Shown here piece by piece: positions 9,757 to 22,235 of a stretch of DNA of 64,000 nucleotides. Made by a program: the position numbers and the translations under genes. The notes below the pieces were generated by a model that did no database searches, was not told the origin of the DNA, and saw only the letters and a program-made list of their open reading frames with translations. The number at the start of each line of letters is the position of its first letter. The stretch's first letter is position 1. Source of the stretch: Microbacterium sp. 8M (lineage in GTDB: Bacteria > Actinomycetota > Actinomycetes > Actinomycetales > Microbacteriaceae); assembly GCF_902506375.1 (NCBI RefSeq), contig NZ_LR733284.1:1910059-1974058 (forward strand). The letters run 5' to 3'.

Positions 9757-10334
9757 TGCTCGCCCGCCGTGCGAAGTCCACGAGCCTGCTGCTGATCCTG
9801 CTCGCCGGCGCCCTGGGGATCCTGTCCTCGACGCAGACCTGGCTCGCCGTCGGCCGCGCCGACGGGGGAGAGGCCCTCGATGTGGCGGGCAACGCCGCGC
9901 TTCCGGTGCTCGCACCGCTCAGCCTCACCGCCCTCGCGGTCGGCGCCGCGCTGGCGCTCGTCGGCCCGGTGCTGCGCCGCGTCTTCGCGGCGATCGCCGT
10001 CCTGGTCGGCGGCCTGCTGCTGGTGCTGACGGCCCGGATCCTGCTGCAGCACCCGCTCGACGCGGTCGCCCCCGCGCTCACGAAGGCCACCGGTCTCGCC
10101 GGCGATCCCGCACTCACCGCCCTCGTCGACGGCATCACGGTGACGGCCTGGCCGTGGGTCGCCCTGGTCGCCTGGGTGCTGCTGCTGTTCGGCGGCGCGT
10201 GGGCGCTGCTCACCGCAGGACGCTGGCGCAGCGGGGGCCGGCGCTACCGCACCGCCCCGGCGCCGCACGACGGCCCGGTGGACGCCGTGGAGAGCTGGGA
10301 CGAGCTCAGCCGCGGCACCGACCCGACCCGCTGA
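9756..10334 (+). CDS. Trp biosynthesis-associated membrane protein
   Basis: A 192-residue membrane protein of the TIGR02234 / Trp_oprn_chp type, recognised by the early QTWLAV segment and its location. It has four hydrophobic segments (about residues 8-25, 48-70, 75-95 and 130-155) and a polar C-terminal tail. Its biochemical function is unknown; it occurs almost only in actinobacterial trp loci. It starts in the hisI stop, so it is co-translated with the his genes. About 95 bases follow before the next gene, with a promoter-like TAGACT in that gap. Confidence 0.8.
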   Translation: MLARRAKSTSLLLILLAGALGILSSTQTWLAVGRADGGEALDVAGNAALPVLAPLSLTALAVGAALALVGPVLRRVFAAIAVLVGGLLLVLTARILLQHPLDAVAPALTKATGLAGDPALTALVDGITVTAWPWVALVAWVLLLFGGAWALLTAGRWRSGGRRYRTAPAPHDGPVDAVESWDELSRGTDPTR

Positions 10335-10390
10335 CCTGTCTCCTGCCGACGGATGCCGGACGGCGTCCGCGGCGGGAAGCACGATCCCGA

Positions 10391-10396
10391 TAGACT
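10391..10396 (+). promoter_or_regulatory. -10 element for the HGxxPAAW-trpCBA unit
   Basis: TAGACT lies 32 bases before the ATG at 10429, which also has a GGAGGAGA ribosome binding site. It would give a short leadered transcript separating trpCBA expression from hisEGFI. Confidence 0.5.
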
Positions 10397-10428
10397 TGCA
10401 CCGACCACCCGAACGCTCGGAGGAGAAC

Positions 10429-10659
10429 ATGAGCAACCCCATCGCAGATCCCGGCCACGGACACTCGCCTGCGGCTTGGACCGCCGTGGTGATCATGCTG
10501 CTCGGCTTCAGCGTCGGCACCGCCGCCTTCTTCCTGGACATCCCGGTCGTGGTGTGGGTGGGCGTCGCGCTCATCGTCATCGGCGCGATCGCGGGCTGGG
10601 TGCTCTCCAAGGCCGGCTACGGCGCGAAGGGTCCGAAGTACCAGCCGAAGGCGCACTAA
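10429..10659 (+). CDS. HGxxPAAW family small membrane protein
   Basis: A 76-residue protein with the family-defining GHGHSPAAW motif near residue 10, followed by two transmembrane helices (about 14-34 and 38-58) and a basic tail. Function unknown. The family sits between the Trp membrane protein and trpC in many actinobacteria. The ATG at 10429 is chosen for the strong GGAGGAGA ribosome binding site; an in-frame ATG 33 bases upstream overlaps the -10 element. It overlaps trpC by one base (TAATG). Confidence 0.85.
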   Translation: MSNPIADPGHGHSPAAWTAVVIMLLGFSVGTAAFFLDIPVVVWVGVALIVIGAIAGWVLSKAGYGAKGPKYQPKAH

Positions 10660-11438
10660 TGGTGCTCGCCGACCTCACGGCCGGCGCAGTCGAGGACGCC
10701 GCCCGTCGCGAGCGGGAACGTCCGCTCGCGATCGTGGAGCGCGCCGCCCTCGATCGCGCCCCGGCCCTGGATGTCCGCGCCGCGCTGGCGCCCGCCGACC
10801 GCGTGAGGATCATCGCCGAGGTCAAGCGCGCGAGCCCCTCGCGCGGTGCCCTCGCCGAGATCCCGGATCCGGCCCTGCAGGCCTCCCTGTACCAGCAGGG
10901 CGGCGCGTCCGCGATCAGCGTGCTGACCGAGGAGCGCCGTTTCGGCGGCAGCCTCGCCGACCTGGAGGCCGTCACGGCGGCGGTCGATGTGCCGGTGCTC
11001 CGCAAGGACTTCATCGCCACCCCGTACCAGGTGTTCGAGGCCCGCGCGGCGGGCGCGTCGCTCGCGCTGCTGATCGTGGCGGGGCTGGAACGCGCGAACC
11101 TGGAGCAGCTGTACACCCTGATCGTCGAGCTGGGCATGATGCCGCTGGTGGAGACCCACTCGGCCGAGGAGCTCGAGGTCGCCATCGACCTCGGTGCGCA
11201 CCTGATCGGCGTGAACGCCCGCGACCTGAAGACCCTCGAGCTCGACCGCGACCTGTTCGGCCGTCTCGTCGACCGGATCCCCTCGACCTCCGTGAAGATC
11301 GCGGAGTCCGCCGTGCTCACGCCGGCCGACGTCGCGCACTACCGCGCGGCCGGCGCCGACGCGGTGCTCATCGGCGAGGCGCTCGTCACCGGCGATCCGG
11401 TCGCCACCCTGCACGCCTTCCTGGAGGCCGGATCATGA
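10659..11438 (+). CDS. trpC: Indole-3-glycerol phosphate synthase
   Basis: Closes the indole ring from carboxyphenylamino-deoxyribulose phosphate. The 259-residue TIM barrel shows the catalytic Lys/Glu strands ([20 protein letters not shown]), [20 protein letters not shown] and [12 protein letters not shown]. It is tightly packed: the start shares a base with the HGxxPAAW stop and its stop overlaps the trpB start (ATGA). The product passes directly to the trpAB complex encoded next. Confidence 0.97.
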   Translation: MVLADLTAGAVEDAARRERERPLAIVERAALDRAPALDVRAALAPADRVRIIAEVKRASPSRGALAEIPDPALQASLYQQGGASAISVLTEERRFGGSLADLEAVTAAVDVPVLRKDFIATPYQVFEARAAGASLALLIVAGLERANLEQLYTLIVELGMMPLVETHSAEELEVAIDLGAHLIGVNARDLKTLELDRDLFGRLVDRIPSTSVKIAESAVLTPADVAHYRAAGADAVLIGEALVTGDPVATLHAFLEAGS

Positions 11439-12679
11439 CCGACAGCGACACGTCCCAGAGTCTGCGCGACCAGCCGGGCCCGTTCTTCGGCGACTTCGGC
11501 GGGCGGTTCATGCCCGAGTCGCTCATCGCCGCGATCGACGAGCTCACCGTGGCGTACCAGGAGGCGATCGCCGACCCGGCCTTCCAGGCGGAGCTCGCGG
11601 CGCTCCTGCACTCCTATGCGGGGCGTCCCTCGCCGATCACCGAGGTGCCGCGGTTCGCCGAGCACGCCGGTGGTGCGCGGATCTTCCTCAAGCGCGAGGA
11701 CCTCAACCACACCGGATCCCACAAGATCAACAACGTGCTCGGACAGGCGCTGCTCACCAAGCGCCTGGGAAAGACCCGCGTGATCGCGGAGACCGGCGCA
11801 GGCCAGCACGGTGTGGCGACCGCCACTGCCGCCGCGCTGTTCGGCCTGGACTGCACGATCTACATGGGCGAGGTCGACACCGAGCGCCAGGCGCTGAACG
11901 TCGCGCGGATGCGACTGCTGGGTGCGGAGGTCGTGCCGGTCACGACCGGCTCCCGCACGCTCAAGGACGCGATCAACGACGCGTACCGCGACTGGGTCGC
12001 GAGCGTCGAGACGACCAACTACATCTTCGGTACCGCGGCGGGGCCGCACCCGTTCCCGGCGATGGTCCGCGACTTCCAGAAGATCATCGGCGAGGAGGCT
12101 CGCCGGCAGCTGCTGGAGGAGGCAGGACGCCTGCCGGACGCCGTGCTGGCATGCGTGGGCGGCGGATCCAACGCGATCGGCATGTTCGATGCGTTCCTCG
12201 ACGACGCCGAGGTTCGCCTGTACGGCGTGGAGGCTGCCGGCGACGGCGTCGACACCCCGAAGCACGCCGCGTCCATCGAGCGCGGTCGCCCCGGGGTGCT
12301 GCACGGCGCCCGCACCTACGTGCTGCAGGACGAGGACGGCCAGACCATCGAGTCGCATTCGATCTCGGCCGGCCTCGACTACCCGGGCGTGGGGCCGGAG
12401 CACTCCTGGCTCGCCGCGATCGGCCGCGCCGAGTACATCCCGGCGACCGACGACGAGGCGATGCAGGCGCTGCGCCTGCTCAGCCGCACCGAGGGCATCA
12501 TCCCCGCGATCGAATCCGCGCACGCCCTCGCCGGGGCGATCCGGATCGGCCGCGAGCTCGGCCAGGACGCGATCCTCGCCGTGTGCCTCTCCGGACGCGG
12601 CGACAAGGACATGGACACCGCCGCCCGCTACTTCGGGCTGTATGACGGCGCCGCCGCCGAGAACGGAGCCCAGGGATGA
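11435..12679 (+). CDS. trpB: Tryptophan synthase beta chain
   Basis: PLP enzyme joining indole and serine to tryptophan. The 414 residues include [14 protein letters not shown], the PLP-lysine motif [28 protein letters not shown], the phosphate-binding [12 protein letters not shown] and [10 protein letters not shown]. This is the TrpB1 type that pairs with TrpA. Both ends overlap neighbours by four bases, giving a coupled trpC-trpB-trpA set. Confidence 0.98.
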   Translation: MTDSDTSQSLRDQPGPFFGDFGGRFMPESLIAAIDELTVAYQEAIADPAFQAELAALLHSYAGRPSPITEVPRFAEHAGGARIFLKREDLNHTGSHKINNVLGQALLTKRLGKTRVIAETGAGQHGVATATAAALFGLDCTIYMGEVDTERQALNVARMRLLGAEVVPVTTGSRTLKDAINDAYRDWVASVETTNYIFGTAAGPHPFPAMVRDFQKIIGEEARRQLLEEAGRLPDAVLACVGGGSNAIGMFDAFLDDAEVRLYGVEAAGDGVDTPKHAASIERGRPGVLHGARTYVLQDEDGQTIESHSISAGLDYPGVGPEHSWLAAIGRAEYIPATDDEAMQALRLLSRTEGIIPAIESAHALAGAIRIGRELGQDAILAVCLSGRGDKDMDTAARYFGLYDGAAAENGAQG

Positions 12680-13464
12680 GCCGCGTCGAAGACGCGATCC
12701 AGCGTGCGCACGACGCCGGCCGCGGCGCCTTCATCGGCTACCTGCCGGTGGGGTTCCCGGACCTTCAGACGAGCATCGACGCGGCCATCGCGCTCGCCCG
12801 CAACGGCGTCGACATCATCGAACTCGGTCCGCCCTACAGCGACCCGGTGATGGACGGTGCGATCATCCAGGAAGCCACCCAGGCGGCCCTCGCCGCCGGC
12901 TTCCGGATGCGCGACCTGTTCACCGCGGTGAAGGCGATCACCGATGCCGTGGACGCGCCGGTCGTCGTGATGACGTACTGGAACCCCGTCCTGCAGTACG
13001 GCGTCGACCGCTACGCCGACGACCTTCTGGCCGCGGGCGGTGCCGGCCTCATCACGCCCGACATCACGCCCGAGGCCGCCCCGGAGTGGATCGCCGCGAG
13101 CGAGCGCACCGGGCTCGACCGGATCTTCCTCGCCGCGCCCACGTCCACGGACGAGCGCCTCGACCTGGTCGCATCCAGCTCGACGGGCTTCGTGTACACG
13201 GTGTCCACGATGGGCATCACGGGGGAGCGCGCGGAGCTCGACAAGGCAGCACGCACCCTCGTCGGCCGCCTGCGCGAGCACGGCGCTTCCCGCGCCTGCG
13301 TCGGCATCGGCATCTCCACGGCCGATCAGATCGCCGGAGTGCTGGAGTACGCCGACGGCGCGATCGTGGGCACCGCGCTCGTGCGCGCGCTCAGGGACGG
13401 GGGAGTGGAGCGCCTCGCCGAGGTGACCCGGGAGCTCGCCACGGGCACGTCGCGCGCACGGTGA
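12676..13464 (+). CDS. trpA: Tryptophan synthase alpha chain
   Basis: Cleaves indole-3-glycerol phosphate to indole, which is channelled to TrpB. The 262-residue barrel shows the catalytic Glu in [16 protein letters not shown], the Asp/Tyr-containing strands, the [12 protein letters not shown] loop and [10 protein letters not shown]. The usual family segment ELGxPFSDP appears as ELGPPYSDP, a mild variant. It overlaps trpB by four bases; lgt follows after 29 bases. Confidence 0.97.
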   Translation: MSRVEDAIQRAHDAGRGAFIGYLPVGFPDLQTSIDAAIALARNGVDIIELGPPYSDPVMDGAIIQEATQAALAAGFRMRDLFTAVKAITDAVDAPVVVMTYWNPVLQYGVDRYADDLLAAGGAGLITPDITPEAAPEWIAASERTGLDRIFLAAPTSTDERLDLVASSSTGFVYTVSTMGITGERAELDKAARTLVGRLREHGASRACVGIGISTADQIAGVLEYADGAIVGTALVRALRDGGVERLAEVTRELATGTSRAR

Positions 13465-13480
13465 GCGCGCGCTGACGACG

Positions 13481-13486
13481 TAGACT
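13481..13486 (+). promoter_or_regulatory. -10 element of lgt
   Basis: TAGACT sits seven bases before the ATG at 13494. An in-frame GTG at 13488 lies only one base after the element and so is unlikely to be in the transcript. Confidence 0.5.
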
Positions 13487-13493
13487 CGTGATC

Positions 13494-14510
13494 ATGCCCT
13501 TCGCGCTCCACAGTGCCCTCTCCGACGCTGCCGTCATCGGCGTGCCCGCCAGCATCCCGAGCCCGCCGAGCGGGTCGTTCTCCGTCGGACCGCTGACGAT
13601 CCACTACTACGCCCTGTGCATCATCGCCGGCATCATCGTGGCCACGCTGATGACCAACCACCGCCTCACCAAGCGCGGGGCGGAGCGCTGGGTCGTGGTG
13701 GACATCTGCATCATCGCCGTGCCGCTCGCGATCATCGGCGCGCGGATCTTCCACGTGCTGACCCACCCCGGGTTCTACTTCGGCCCGGGGAAGAACACCT
13801 GGAACCCGTTCGAGCCGGGGTCGGTGTGGGCGATCTGGGAGGGCGGCATCGCCATCTTCGGCGCCCTCATCGGAGGTGCGATCGGCGCGTGGCTGGGCTG
13901 CAAGTGGACCGGCGTGCGCTTCTCGGCCTTCGCCGACGCCCTCGCGCCCGGGCTGATCCTCGCGCAGGCGTTCGGACGCTTCGGCAACTGGTTCAACCAC
14001 GAGCTGTTCGGCCTTCCCACCGACCTGCCGTGGGGGCTCGAGATCGAGTCCACCAACGCGGCGTTCCCTCCTGGGCTCGCCCCGGGGACCCTGTTCCACC
14101 CGACCTTCCTGTACGAGGTGATCTGGAACACGCTCGGCTGCATCTTCCTACTCTGGATCGGCCACAAGCTGCACCTGCAGTGGGGCAAGCTGTTCGCCGT
14201 CTACCTGATCTGGTACGGCGCGGGGCGCATGGTGTGGGAATCGATCCGCATCGATCCCAGCGAGATCTACCTCGGCCTGCGCACCAACGTCTGGGCGGCG
14301 CTGCTCGGCGTCGTGCTGGGCATCGTGATCCTCTTCGTGCAGACGCGCCGCCACCCCGGCTTCGAGCCCTCGCCGTACCAGCCCGGTCGGGAGCCGCGTG
14401 ACCCTGCGGTAGAATCGCAAAACCCCGATGATTTCGTCGACCTGAGCGAGCCTCAGTCCGACGGGAATCGCGAGGAGGCGAACGCCACGAGCGCCGCCTC
14501 CCGCCCCTGA
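13494..14510 (+). CDS. lgt: Prolipoprotein diacylglyceryl transferase
   Basis: Membrane enzyme that transfers diacylglycerol from phosphatidylglycerol to the lipobox cysteine of prelipoproteins. The 338 residues have about seven membrane segments and the Lgt signatures HYYALCIIAGI, GARIFHVL, WEGGIAIFGALIGG and the family motif FGRFGNWFNHELFG, then LYEVIWN and RMVWESIRID. The C-terminal 40 residues are polar and variable. The ATG at 13494 is chosen from the -10 spacing. Substrates in this window include the ABC binding protein and the FKBP lipoprotein; Lnt at 55276 does the last maturation step. Confidence 0.95.
   Translation: MPFALHSALSDAAVIGVPASIPSPPSGSFSVGPLTIHYYALCIIAGIIVATLMTNHRLTKRGAERWVVVDICIIAVPLAIIGARIFHVLTHPGFYFGPGKNTWNPFEPGSVWAIWEGGIAIFGALIGGAIGAWLGCKWTGVRFSAFADALAPGLILAQAFGRFGNWFNHELFGLPTDLPWGLEIESTNAAFPPGLAPGTLFHPTFLYEVIWNTLGCIFLLWIGHKLHLQWGKLFAVYLIWYGAGRMVWESIRIDPSEIYLGLRTNVWAALLGVVLGIVILFVQTRRHPGFEPSPYQPGREPRDPAVESQNPDDFVDLSEPQSDGNREEANATSAASRP
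14410..14415 (+). promoter_or_regulatory. Possible internal promoter for gltBD in lgt 3' end
   Basis: TAGAAT, a good -10 match, lies in the lgt coding end, about 210 bases before gltB. It would give gltB a long leader that includes the hairpin at 14537-14556. No clear -35 was seen. Confidence 0.3.
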
Positions 14511-14536
14511 GAACGGCACCGACAGGAGCCTCGCTG

Positions 14537-14556
14537 CGGCGGACGCACGTCCGCCG
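14537..14556 (+). terminator. Hairpin between lgt and gltB
   Basis: A perfect 8-bp GC-rich stem with a GCAC loop lies 27 bases after the lgt stop. It may end the trp-lgt transcript or act as an attenuator in a gltB leader. No U tract follows. Confidence 0.45.
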
Positions 14557-14625
14557 GGAAACACGCACTGAACGAGCGGGCCGATGACGTCCCCGGTTTC
14601 ATCCGAATTCTGAGGACGGTGACTG

Positions 14626-17600
14626 GTGCACTTCCAGCCTCCCACCGGCGCTTCCGGCGCCTACCCCCCGAAACAGGGGATGTACAACCCCGCGTTCGAG
14701 AAGGACGCCTGCGGCCTGGCCATGGTCGCAACGCTTCGCGGGGAGCCGGGACACGACATCATCGCGCTCGCCCTCGAGGCGCTGCGCAACCTCGAGCACC
14801 GCGGCGCGATCGGATCCGACGCGGGAACCGGTGACGGCGCCGGGATCCTGACCCAGATGCCGGACGCCTTCCTGCGGGCGGTCGTCCCCTTCGCCCTGCC
14901 CCCGGTGGGGGAGTACGCCGCCGGGCTCGCGTTCCTCCCGCTCGACTCCCGCGCACGCCGCGAGCAGAAGGCGGGCATCGAGCGGATCGCCGCAGAAGAG
15001 GGCCTGACCGTCCTCGGCTGGCGCGAGGTGCCCACGGCCAACCAGCACCTCGGCAAGCTCGCCGACGAGGCGCGCCCGGCGTTCGAACAGCTCTTCGTCT
15101 CGCGCCCCGCGACCGGATCCGCCGAGGCGCTGTCCGGCATCGCCCTGGACCGCGTCGCATACCGTCTGCGCAAGCGCGCCGGCCACGAGCTCGACGCGTA
15201 CTTCGTGTCGCTGTCGGCGCGCACGCTCGGCTACAAGGGCATGGTCACCACGCTGCAGCTGGAGCCGTTCTACCCGGATCTGCAGGACGAGCGCTTCGCC
15301 TCCGAGCTCGCCGTCGTGCATTCGCGCTATTCGACCAACACGTTCCCGTCGTGGCCCCTCGCGCAGCCGCTGCGCATGCTCGCCCACAACGGCGAGATCA
15401 ACACGGTCGGCGGCAACCGCAACTGGATGCGCGCGCGCCAGTCCCAGCTCGAGTCCGAGCTGCTCGGCGACATCCGCCCCCTGCTGCCGATCTGCACCCC
15501 GGGTGCCAGCGACTCGGCCTCCTTCGATGAGGTGCTCGAGCTGCTCACGCTCACCGGGCGCAGCCTGCCGCACGCCGTGATGATGATGGTTCCCGCCGCC
15601 TGGGAGCGCCAGACGGATCTGGATCCGGGTCTGCGCGCCTTCTACGAGTACCACTCGAACCAGATGGAGCCGTGGGACGGCCCTGCCGCCCTCATCTTCA
15701 CCGACGGCACCGTGGTGGGCGCCACCCTCGACCGCAACGGTCTGCGCCCCGGGCGCTGGACCGAGACCACCGACGGCCTTGTCGTCATCGGCAGCGAGAC
15801 CGGTGTGCTGGAGTTCGCTCCCGAGCGCATCAAGCGCCGCGGACGCCTGCAGCCCGGCACGATGTTCGTCGTGGACACCGCGCAGCGCCGCATCGTCGAG
15901 GATGAAGAGGTCAAGCGCGAGCTCGCCGAGCTGCACCCCTGGCAGGAGTGGCTGGACGAGGGGCGCGTGCGTCTCGCCGACCTCCCCGAGCGCGAGCACA
16001 TCGTGCACCCCGTCGCGTCCATCACGCGCCGCCAGCGCACCTTCGGCTACACGGAGGAGGAGGTGCGGATCCTGCTCACGCCGATGGGGCAGACCGGCGT
16101 CGAGCCGCTCGGCGCCATGGGCAGCGACACCCCCATCGCGGTGCTGTCGGAGCGGCCCCGACTGCTCTTCGACTACTTCGTGCAGCAGTTCGCGCAGGTG
16201 ACGAACCCGCCGCTGGACGCGATCCGCGAAGAGGTCGTCACCAACCTGTCCTTGGGGCTCGGCCCGGAGCGCAACCTGCTCGACTGGGGCCCCGAGCACG
16301 CCCGCACGATCGTGCTGGACTTCCCCGTCATCGACAACGACGAGCTCGCCAAGCTCCGTCACATCGACAAGGCGCGTCCGGAGCGCTCCAGCGCGACGAT
16401 CAAGGGCCTGTACCACGTGGACGCCGGTCCGGAGTCGCTCGCGCGGCGCCTCGACGAGATGTGCGCCGAGGTCGACGAGGCCATCGAGCGGGGCGCGGAG
16501 CTGATCATCCTCAGCGACCGCGACTCCAACAAGGACCTCGCGCCGATCCCGTCGCTGCTCATGCTCTCCGCCGTCCACCACCACCTCATCCGGCGCGAGA
16601 ACCGGATGAAGGTCGGCCTGATCGTCGAGGCCGGCGACGTGCGCGAGGTGCACCACGTGGCCACGCTCATCGGCTACGGCGCCTCGGCCGTCAACCCGTA
16701 CCTCGCGATGGAGACCGTCGAGCACCTCGTGCGCACGGGCTACATCACCGGCATCACGCCGGAGAAGGCGGTCCGCAACCTCATCTACGCGCTCGGCAAG
16801 GGCGTGCTGAAGATCATGTCCAAGATGGGCATCTCCACGGTCAGCTCCTACGCCGGCGCGCAGGTGTTCGAGGCCGTGGGCCTGAGCCAGGAGCTGGTCG
16901 ACGCGTACTTCACCGGCACCGAGACGAAGCTCGGCGGCATCGGCATCCAGGACATCTACGCCGAGAACCAGGCCAGGCACGACTTCGCCTATCCTGAGGA
17001 CGCCGCGGCGCGCGCGCACGAGCGGCTCTGGACCGGCGGCGAGTACCAGTGGCGCCGTGACGGCTCGCCCCACCTCTTCAACCCGGAGACGGTGTTCCGG
17101 CTGCAGCACTCCACGCGCACGCGGCGATACGACATCTTCCGCGAGTACACACGGCTCGTGGACGACCAGGCCAGGGAGCTGAAGACCCTGCGCGGGCTGT
17201 TCGAGCTGCGCACGGGGGAGCGCCCGCCGGTTCCGATCGACGAGGTCGAGCCGGTGTCGGCGATCGTGAAGCGCTTCTCCACCGGCGCGATGAGCTACGG
17301 CTCCATCTCGCAGGAGGCGCACGAGACGCTCGCGATCGCGATGAACCGGCTCGGTGCGAAGTCGAACACCGGCGAGGGCGGTGAGGATCCGGAGCGTCTC
17401 GTCGACCCGGAGCGCCGCAGTGCGATCAAGCAGGTCGCGTCCGGCCGGTTCGGCGTGACCAGCCAGTACCTCACCGAGGCCGACGACATCCAGATCAAGC
17501 TCGCCCAGGGCGCCAAGCCCGGTGAGGGCGGTCAGCTACCGCCGCAGAAGGTGTACCCGTGGATCGCGCGCACCCGGCACGCGACGCCGGGCGTGGGCCT

Positions 17601-19189
17601 CATCTCCCCGCCGCCGCACCACGACATCTACTCGATCGAGGATCTGAAGCAGCTCATCTTCGACCTGAAGCGGGCCAACCCGGACGCCCGGATCCACACC
17701 AAGCTGGTGAGCCAGTCCGGCATCGGCGCGGTCGCGGCGGGTGTCGCCAAGGCGCTCAGCGACGTGGTGCTCGTGTCCGGCCACGACGGCGGCACGGGCG
17801 CGAGCCCGCTGAACTCGCTCAAGCACGCCGGCACCCCGTGGGAGCTGGGCCTGGCGGAGACCCAGCAGACGCTCATGCTCAACGGCATGCGCGACCGCGT
17901 CGTGGTGCAGGTGGACGGCCAGCTCAAGACCGGGCGCGACGTCATCATCGGCGCGCTCCTGGGCGCCGAGGAGTTCGGCTTCGCCACCGCCCCGCTGGTG
18001 GTCAGCGGCTGCATCATGATGCGGGTCTGCCACCTGGACACCTGCCCGGTGGGCGTGGCCACGCAGAACCCGGTGCTGCGCGAGCGCTTCACCGGCAAGC
18101 CCGAGTTCGTCGTGAACTTCATGGAGTTCATCGCGGAGGAGGTGCGCGAGCACCTGGCCGCACTCGGCTTCCGCAGCCTCGACGAGATCATCGGGCGCAC
18201 CGACCTGCTCCGCACCGACGCCGCCATCCGGCACTGGAAGGCGGACGGCCTCGACCTCGAGCCCGTGCTGGAGGGCCCCGCGTTCCCGGCGCACGAGCCG
18301 CGTCGCAGCGCCCGCACGCAGGACCACGAGCTGGAGAAGCACTTCGACGCGCCCCTGCTCACGGCGGCGCGCGACGCGATCGAGCACGGCACGCCCGTGA
18401 CGTTCGACCTGCCCATCCGCAACACCGAGCGGGCCGTGGGCACCATGCTCGGCCACGAGGTGACCGTGCGCCACGGAGGAGAGGGTCTGCCTGCCGGCAC
18501 GATCAGCATCTCCCTGCACGGCACCGCCGGCCAGTCGCTGGGCGCGTTCCTGCCCCGCGGCATCTCGATCACGCTCGAGGGCGACGCCAACGACTACGTC
18601 GGCAAGGGCCTCTCCGGCGGCGAGATCACGATCCGCCCGCACCGCGATGCAACATTCGAGCCGCACCGCAACGTGATCGCGGGCAACGTGATCGGCTACG
18701 GCGCGACGAGCGGCACGATCCATATCTCCGGTGTGGTCGGAGAGCGATTCCTGGTCCGCAACTCGGGCGCGACGGCGGTCGCCGAGGGCGTGGGCGACCA
18801 CGCGCTCGAGTACATGACCGGTGGCGTCGCGGTGATCCTCGGCAGCACGGGCCGCAACCTCGGCGCCGGCATGTCCGGCGGCATCGCCTACGTGCGCGGC
18901 CTGCACACCGAGCGCGTGAACCCGCTGTCGCTGAACTCCGGCGAGCTGGAGCTGCTCGCGCTCGACGAGGTGGACGCGCAGGAGCTGCGCGAACTGCTCG
19001 CGCAGCACCTGGAGCGCACCGGATCCCCGCTCGCCGCGGAGATCCTGGAGGACGACGATTTCGCCGCCTCCTTCACGAAGATCCTGCCCCGCGACTACGC
19101 GGCCGTGCTGCGCACGAGGGCAGAAGCAGAGGCCGAGGGGATCGACCCCGACGGCTCCATCGTCTGGAACCGCATCCTGGAGGTGACCG

Positions 19190-19197
<8 letters not shown>
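14626..19197 (+). CDS. gltB: Glutamate synthase large (alpha) subunit
   Basis: Makes two glutamates from glutamine and 2-oxoglutarate using electrons from GltD. The 1523 residues contain the class II amidotransferase domain, whose nucleophile is Cys29 ([11 protein letters not shown]), exposed after removal of a 28-residue propeptide. A central domain, the FMN/synthase barrel with the 3Fe-4S cluster ([19 protein letters not shown]) and the C-terminal beta-helix (GGIAYVRG region) follow. The GTG at 14626 is preceded by GAGGACGG. It overlaps gltD by eight bases. Confidence 0.97.
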
Positions 19198-20653
<1,456 letters not shown>

Positions 20654-20711
20654 GCTTGGCCCGGCCGCGAGGCCTGACTTCCATCCCCCCTGACAGCTAT
20701 CGGAGAACGCA

Positions 20712-22163
20712 TTGAGACGTGCCAAAATCGTGGCCACTCTTGGCCCAGCAACCTCGACATATGAGACGGTGCGGGCCCTCATCGATGCAGGCGTCGACGT
20801 CGCCCGACTGAACCTGAGCCATGGCGACTACTCGGTGCACGAGAACAACTACGCCAACGTGCGCCGCGCCGCCGAGGACTCCGGTCGCGCCGTCGCCGTG
20901 CTGGTCGATCTGCAGGGTCCGAAGATCCGTCTCGGCAAGTTCGAGGCGGGCCCCTACGAGCTCGCGGTCGGCGACATTTTCAAGATCACCACCGAGGACA
21001 TCATCGGGAACAAGGAGATCTGCGGCACGACGTTCAAGGGCCTCCCGCAGGACGTCAAGCCCGGAGACTTCCTCCTCATCGACGACGGCAAGGTCCGCGT
21101 CGAGGTCGTCGACACCGACGGCACCGTCGTCACGACGCGCGTGGTCGTCGCGGGCGCGGTGTCGAACAACAAGGGCATCAACCTGCCGGGCGTCGCCGTC
21201 AGCGTCCCCGCCCTGAGTGAGAAGGACGAGGACGACCTGCGCTGGGGTCTGCGCACCGGCGCCGATCTCATCGCCCTGTCGTTCGTCCGGGACGCGGCGG
21301 ACGTGACCCGCGTGCACGAGATCATGGCCGAAGAGGGCGTGAAGGTGCCCGTCATCGCGAAGATCGAGAAGCCGCAGGCCGTCGACAACCTCGAGGAGAT
21401 CGTCGACGCGTTCGACGGGATCATGGTCGCCCGTGGAGACCTGGGTGTCGAGCTGCCGCTGGAGGCCGTGCCGATCGTGCAGAAGCGCGCGGTCGAGCTC
21501 GCCCGCCGCATGGCCAAGCCGGTCATCGTCGCCACGCAGATGCTCGAGTCGATGATCTCCAGCCCGGTCCCCACCCGTGCCGAGACCTCCGACGTCGCCA
21601 ACGCGGTGCTCGACGGCGCCGACGCGGTGATGCTCTCCGGTGAGACCAGCGTCGGCGAGTACCCGGTCATCGTCGTGGAGACCATGGCGCGCATCATCGA
21701 GTCCACCGAGGACCACGGCCTGGAGCGGATCCAGCCGCTGACCACCAAGCCGCGCACACAGGGTGGCGCGATCACCCTCGCGGCGCTCGAGGTGGCGGAG
21801 TTCGTCGAGGCCAAGTACCTCTGCGTGTTCACCCAGTCGGGCGACTCCGCCCGCCGCCTGGCACGCCTGCGCTCTCGCATCCCGATGCTGGCGTACACGC
21901 CCGACCCCGGCATCCGCCGTCGTCTCGCCGTCACCTGGGGAGTGCGCACGAGCCTCGTGAACTTCGTGCCGCACACCGACATGATGTTCCACCAGGTCGA
22001 CGAGCACCTGCTCGGCTCCGGCCTGGCCGAGGTGGGCGACAAGGTCGTCGTGATCTCCGGATCCCCTCCCGGGATCGTCGGATCCACGAACGACCTGCGC
22101 ATCCACCGGGTCGGCGACACCGTGCACGGCGCGGCGCCGATCTATCAGGCGAACAACGGCTGA
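20712..22163 (+). CDS. pyk: Pyruvate kinase
   Basis: Final step of glycolysis, phosphoenolpyruvate plus ADP to pyruvate plus ATP. The 483 residues show RRAKIVATLGPA, NLSHGDYSVH, VDLQGPKIRLG, the active-site IAKIEKPQAVDNLEEI, VARGDLGVELP, MLSGETSVGEYP and the C-terminal allosteric domain. The start is a TTG (20712-20714) with a GGAGAA ribosome binding site; conservation begins at the second residue, and no better start exists nearby. Confidence 0.96.
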   Translation: MRRAKIVATLGPATSTYETVRALIDAGVDVARLNLSHGDYSVHENNYANVRRAAEDSGRAVAVLVDLQGPKIRLGKFEAGPYELAVGDIFKITTEDIIGNKEICGTTFKGLPQDVKPGDFLLIDDGKVRVEVVDTDGTVVTTRVVVAGAVSNNKGINLPGVAVSVPALSEKDEDDLRWGLRTGADLIALSFVRDAADVTRVHEIMAEEGVKVPVIAKIEKPQAVDNLEEIVDAFDGIMVARGDLGVELPLEAVPIVQKRAVELARRMAKPVIVATQMLESMISSPVPTRAETSDVANAVLDGADAVMLSGETSVGEYPVIVVETMARIIESTEDHGLERIQPLTTKPRTQGGAITLAALEVAEFVEAKYLCVFTQSGDSARRLARLRSRIPMLAYTPDPGIRRRLAVTWGVRTSLVNFVPHTDMMFHQVDEHLLGSGLAEVGDKVVVISGSPPGIVGSTNDLRIHRVGDTVHGAAPIYQANNG

Positions 22164-22173
22164 GCGCACTCGA

Positions 22174-22203
22174 GAACGCCGGCCCCTCACGGGGCCGGCG
22201 TTC
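22174..22203 (+). terminator. Terminator after pyk
   Basis: A perfect 13-bp stem (22174-22186 with 22191-22203) with a TCAC loop begins 11 bases after the pyk stop. It separates the core metabolic block from the tRNA gene. Confidence 0.85.
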
Positions 22204-22235
22204 GTCGTCTCCGGGATGCGCTAGGGTCGATCCGG

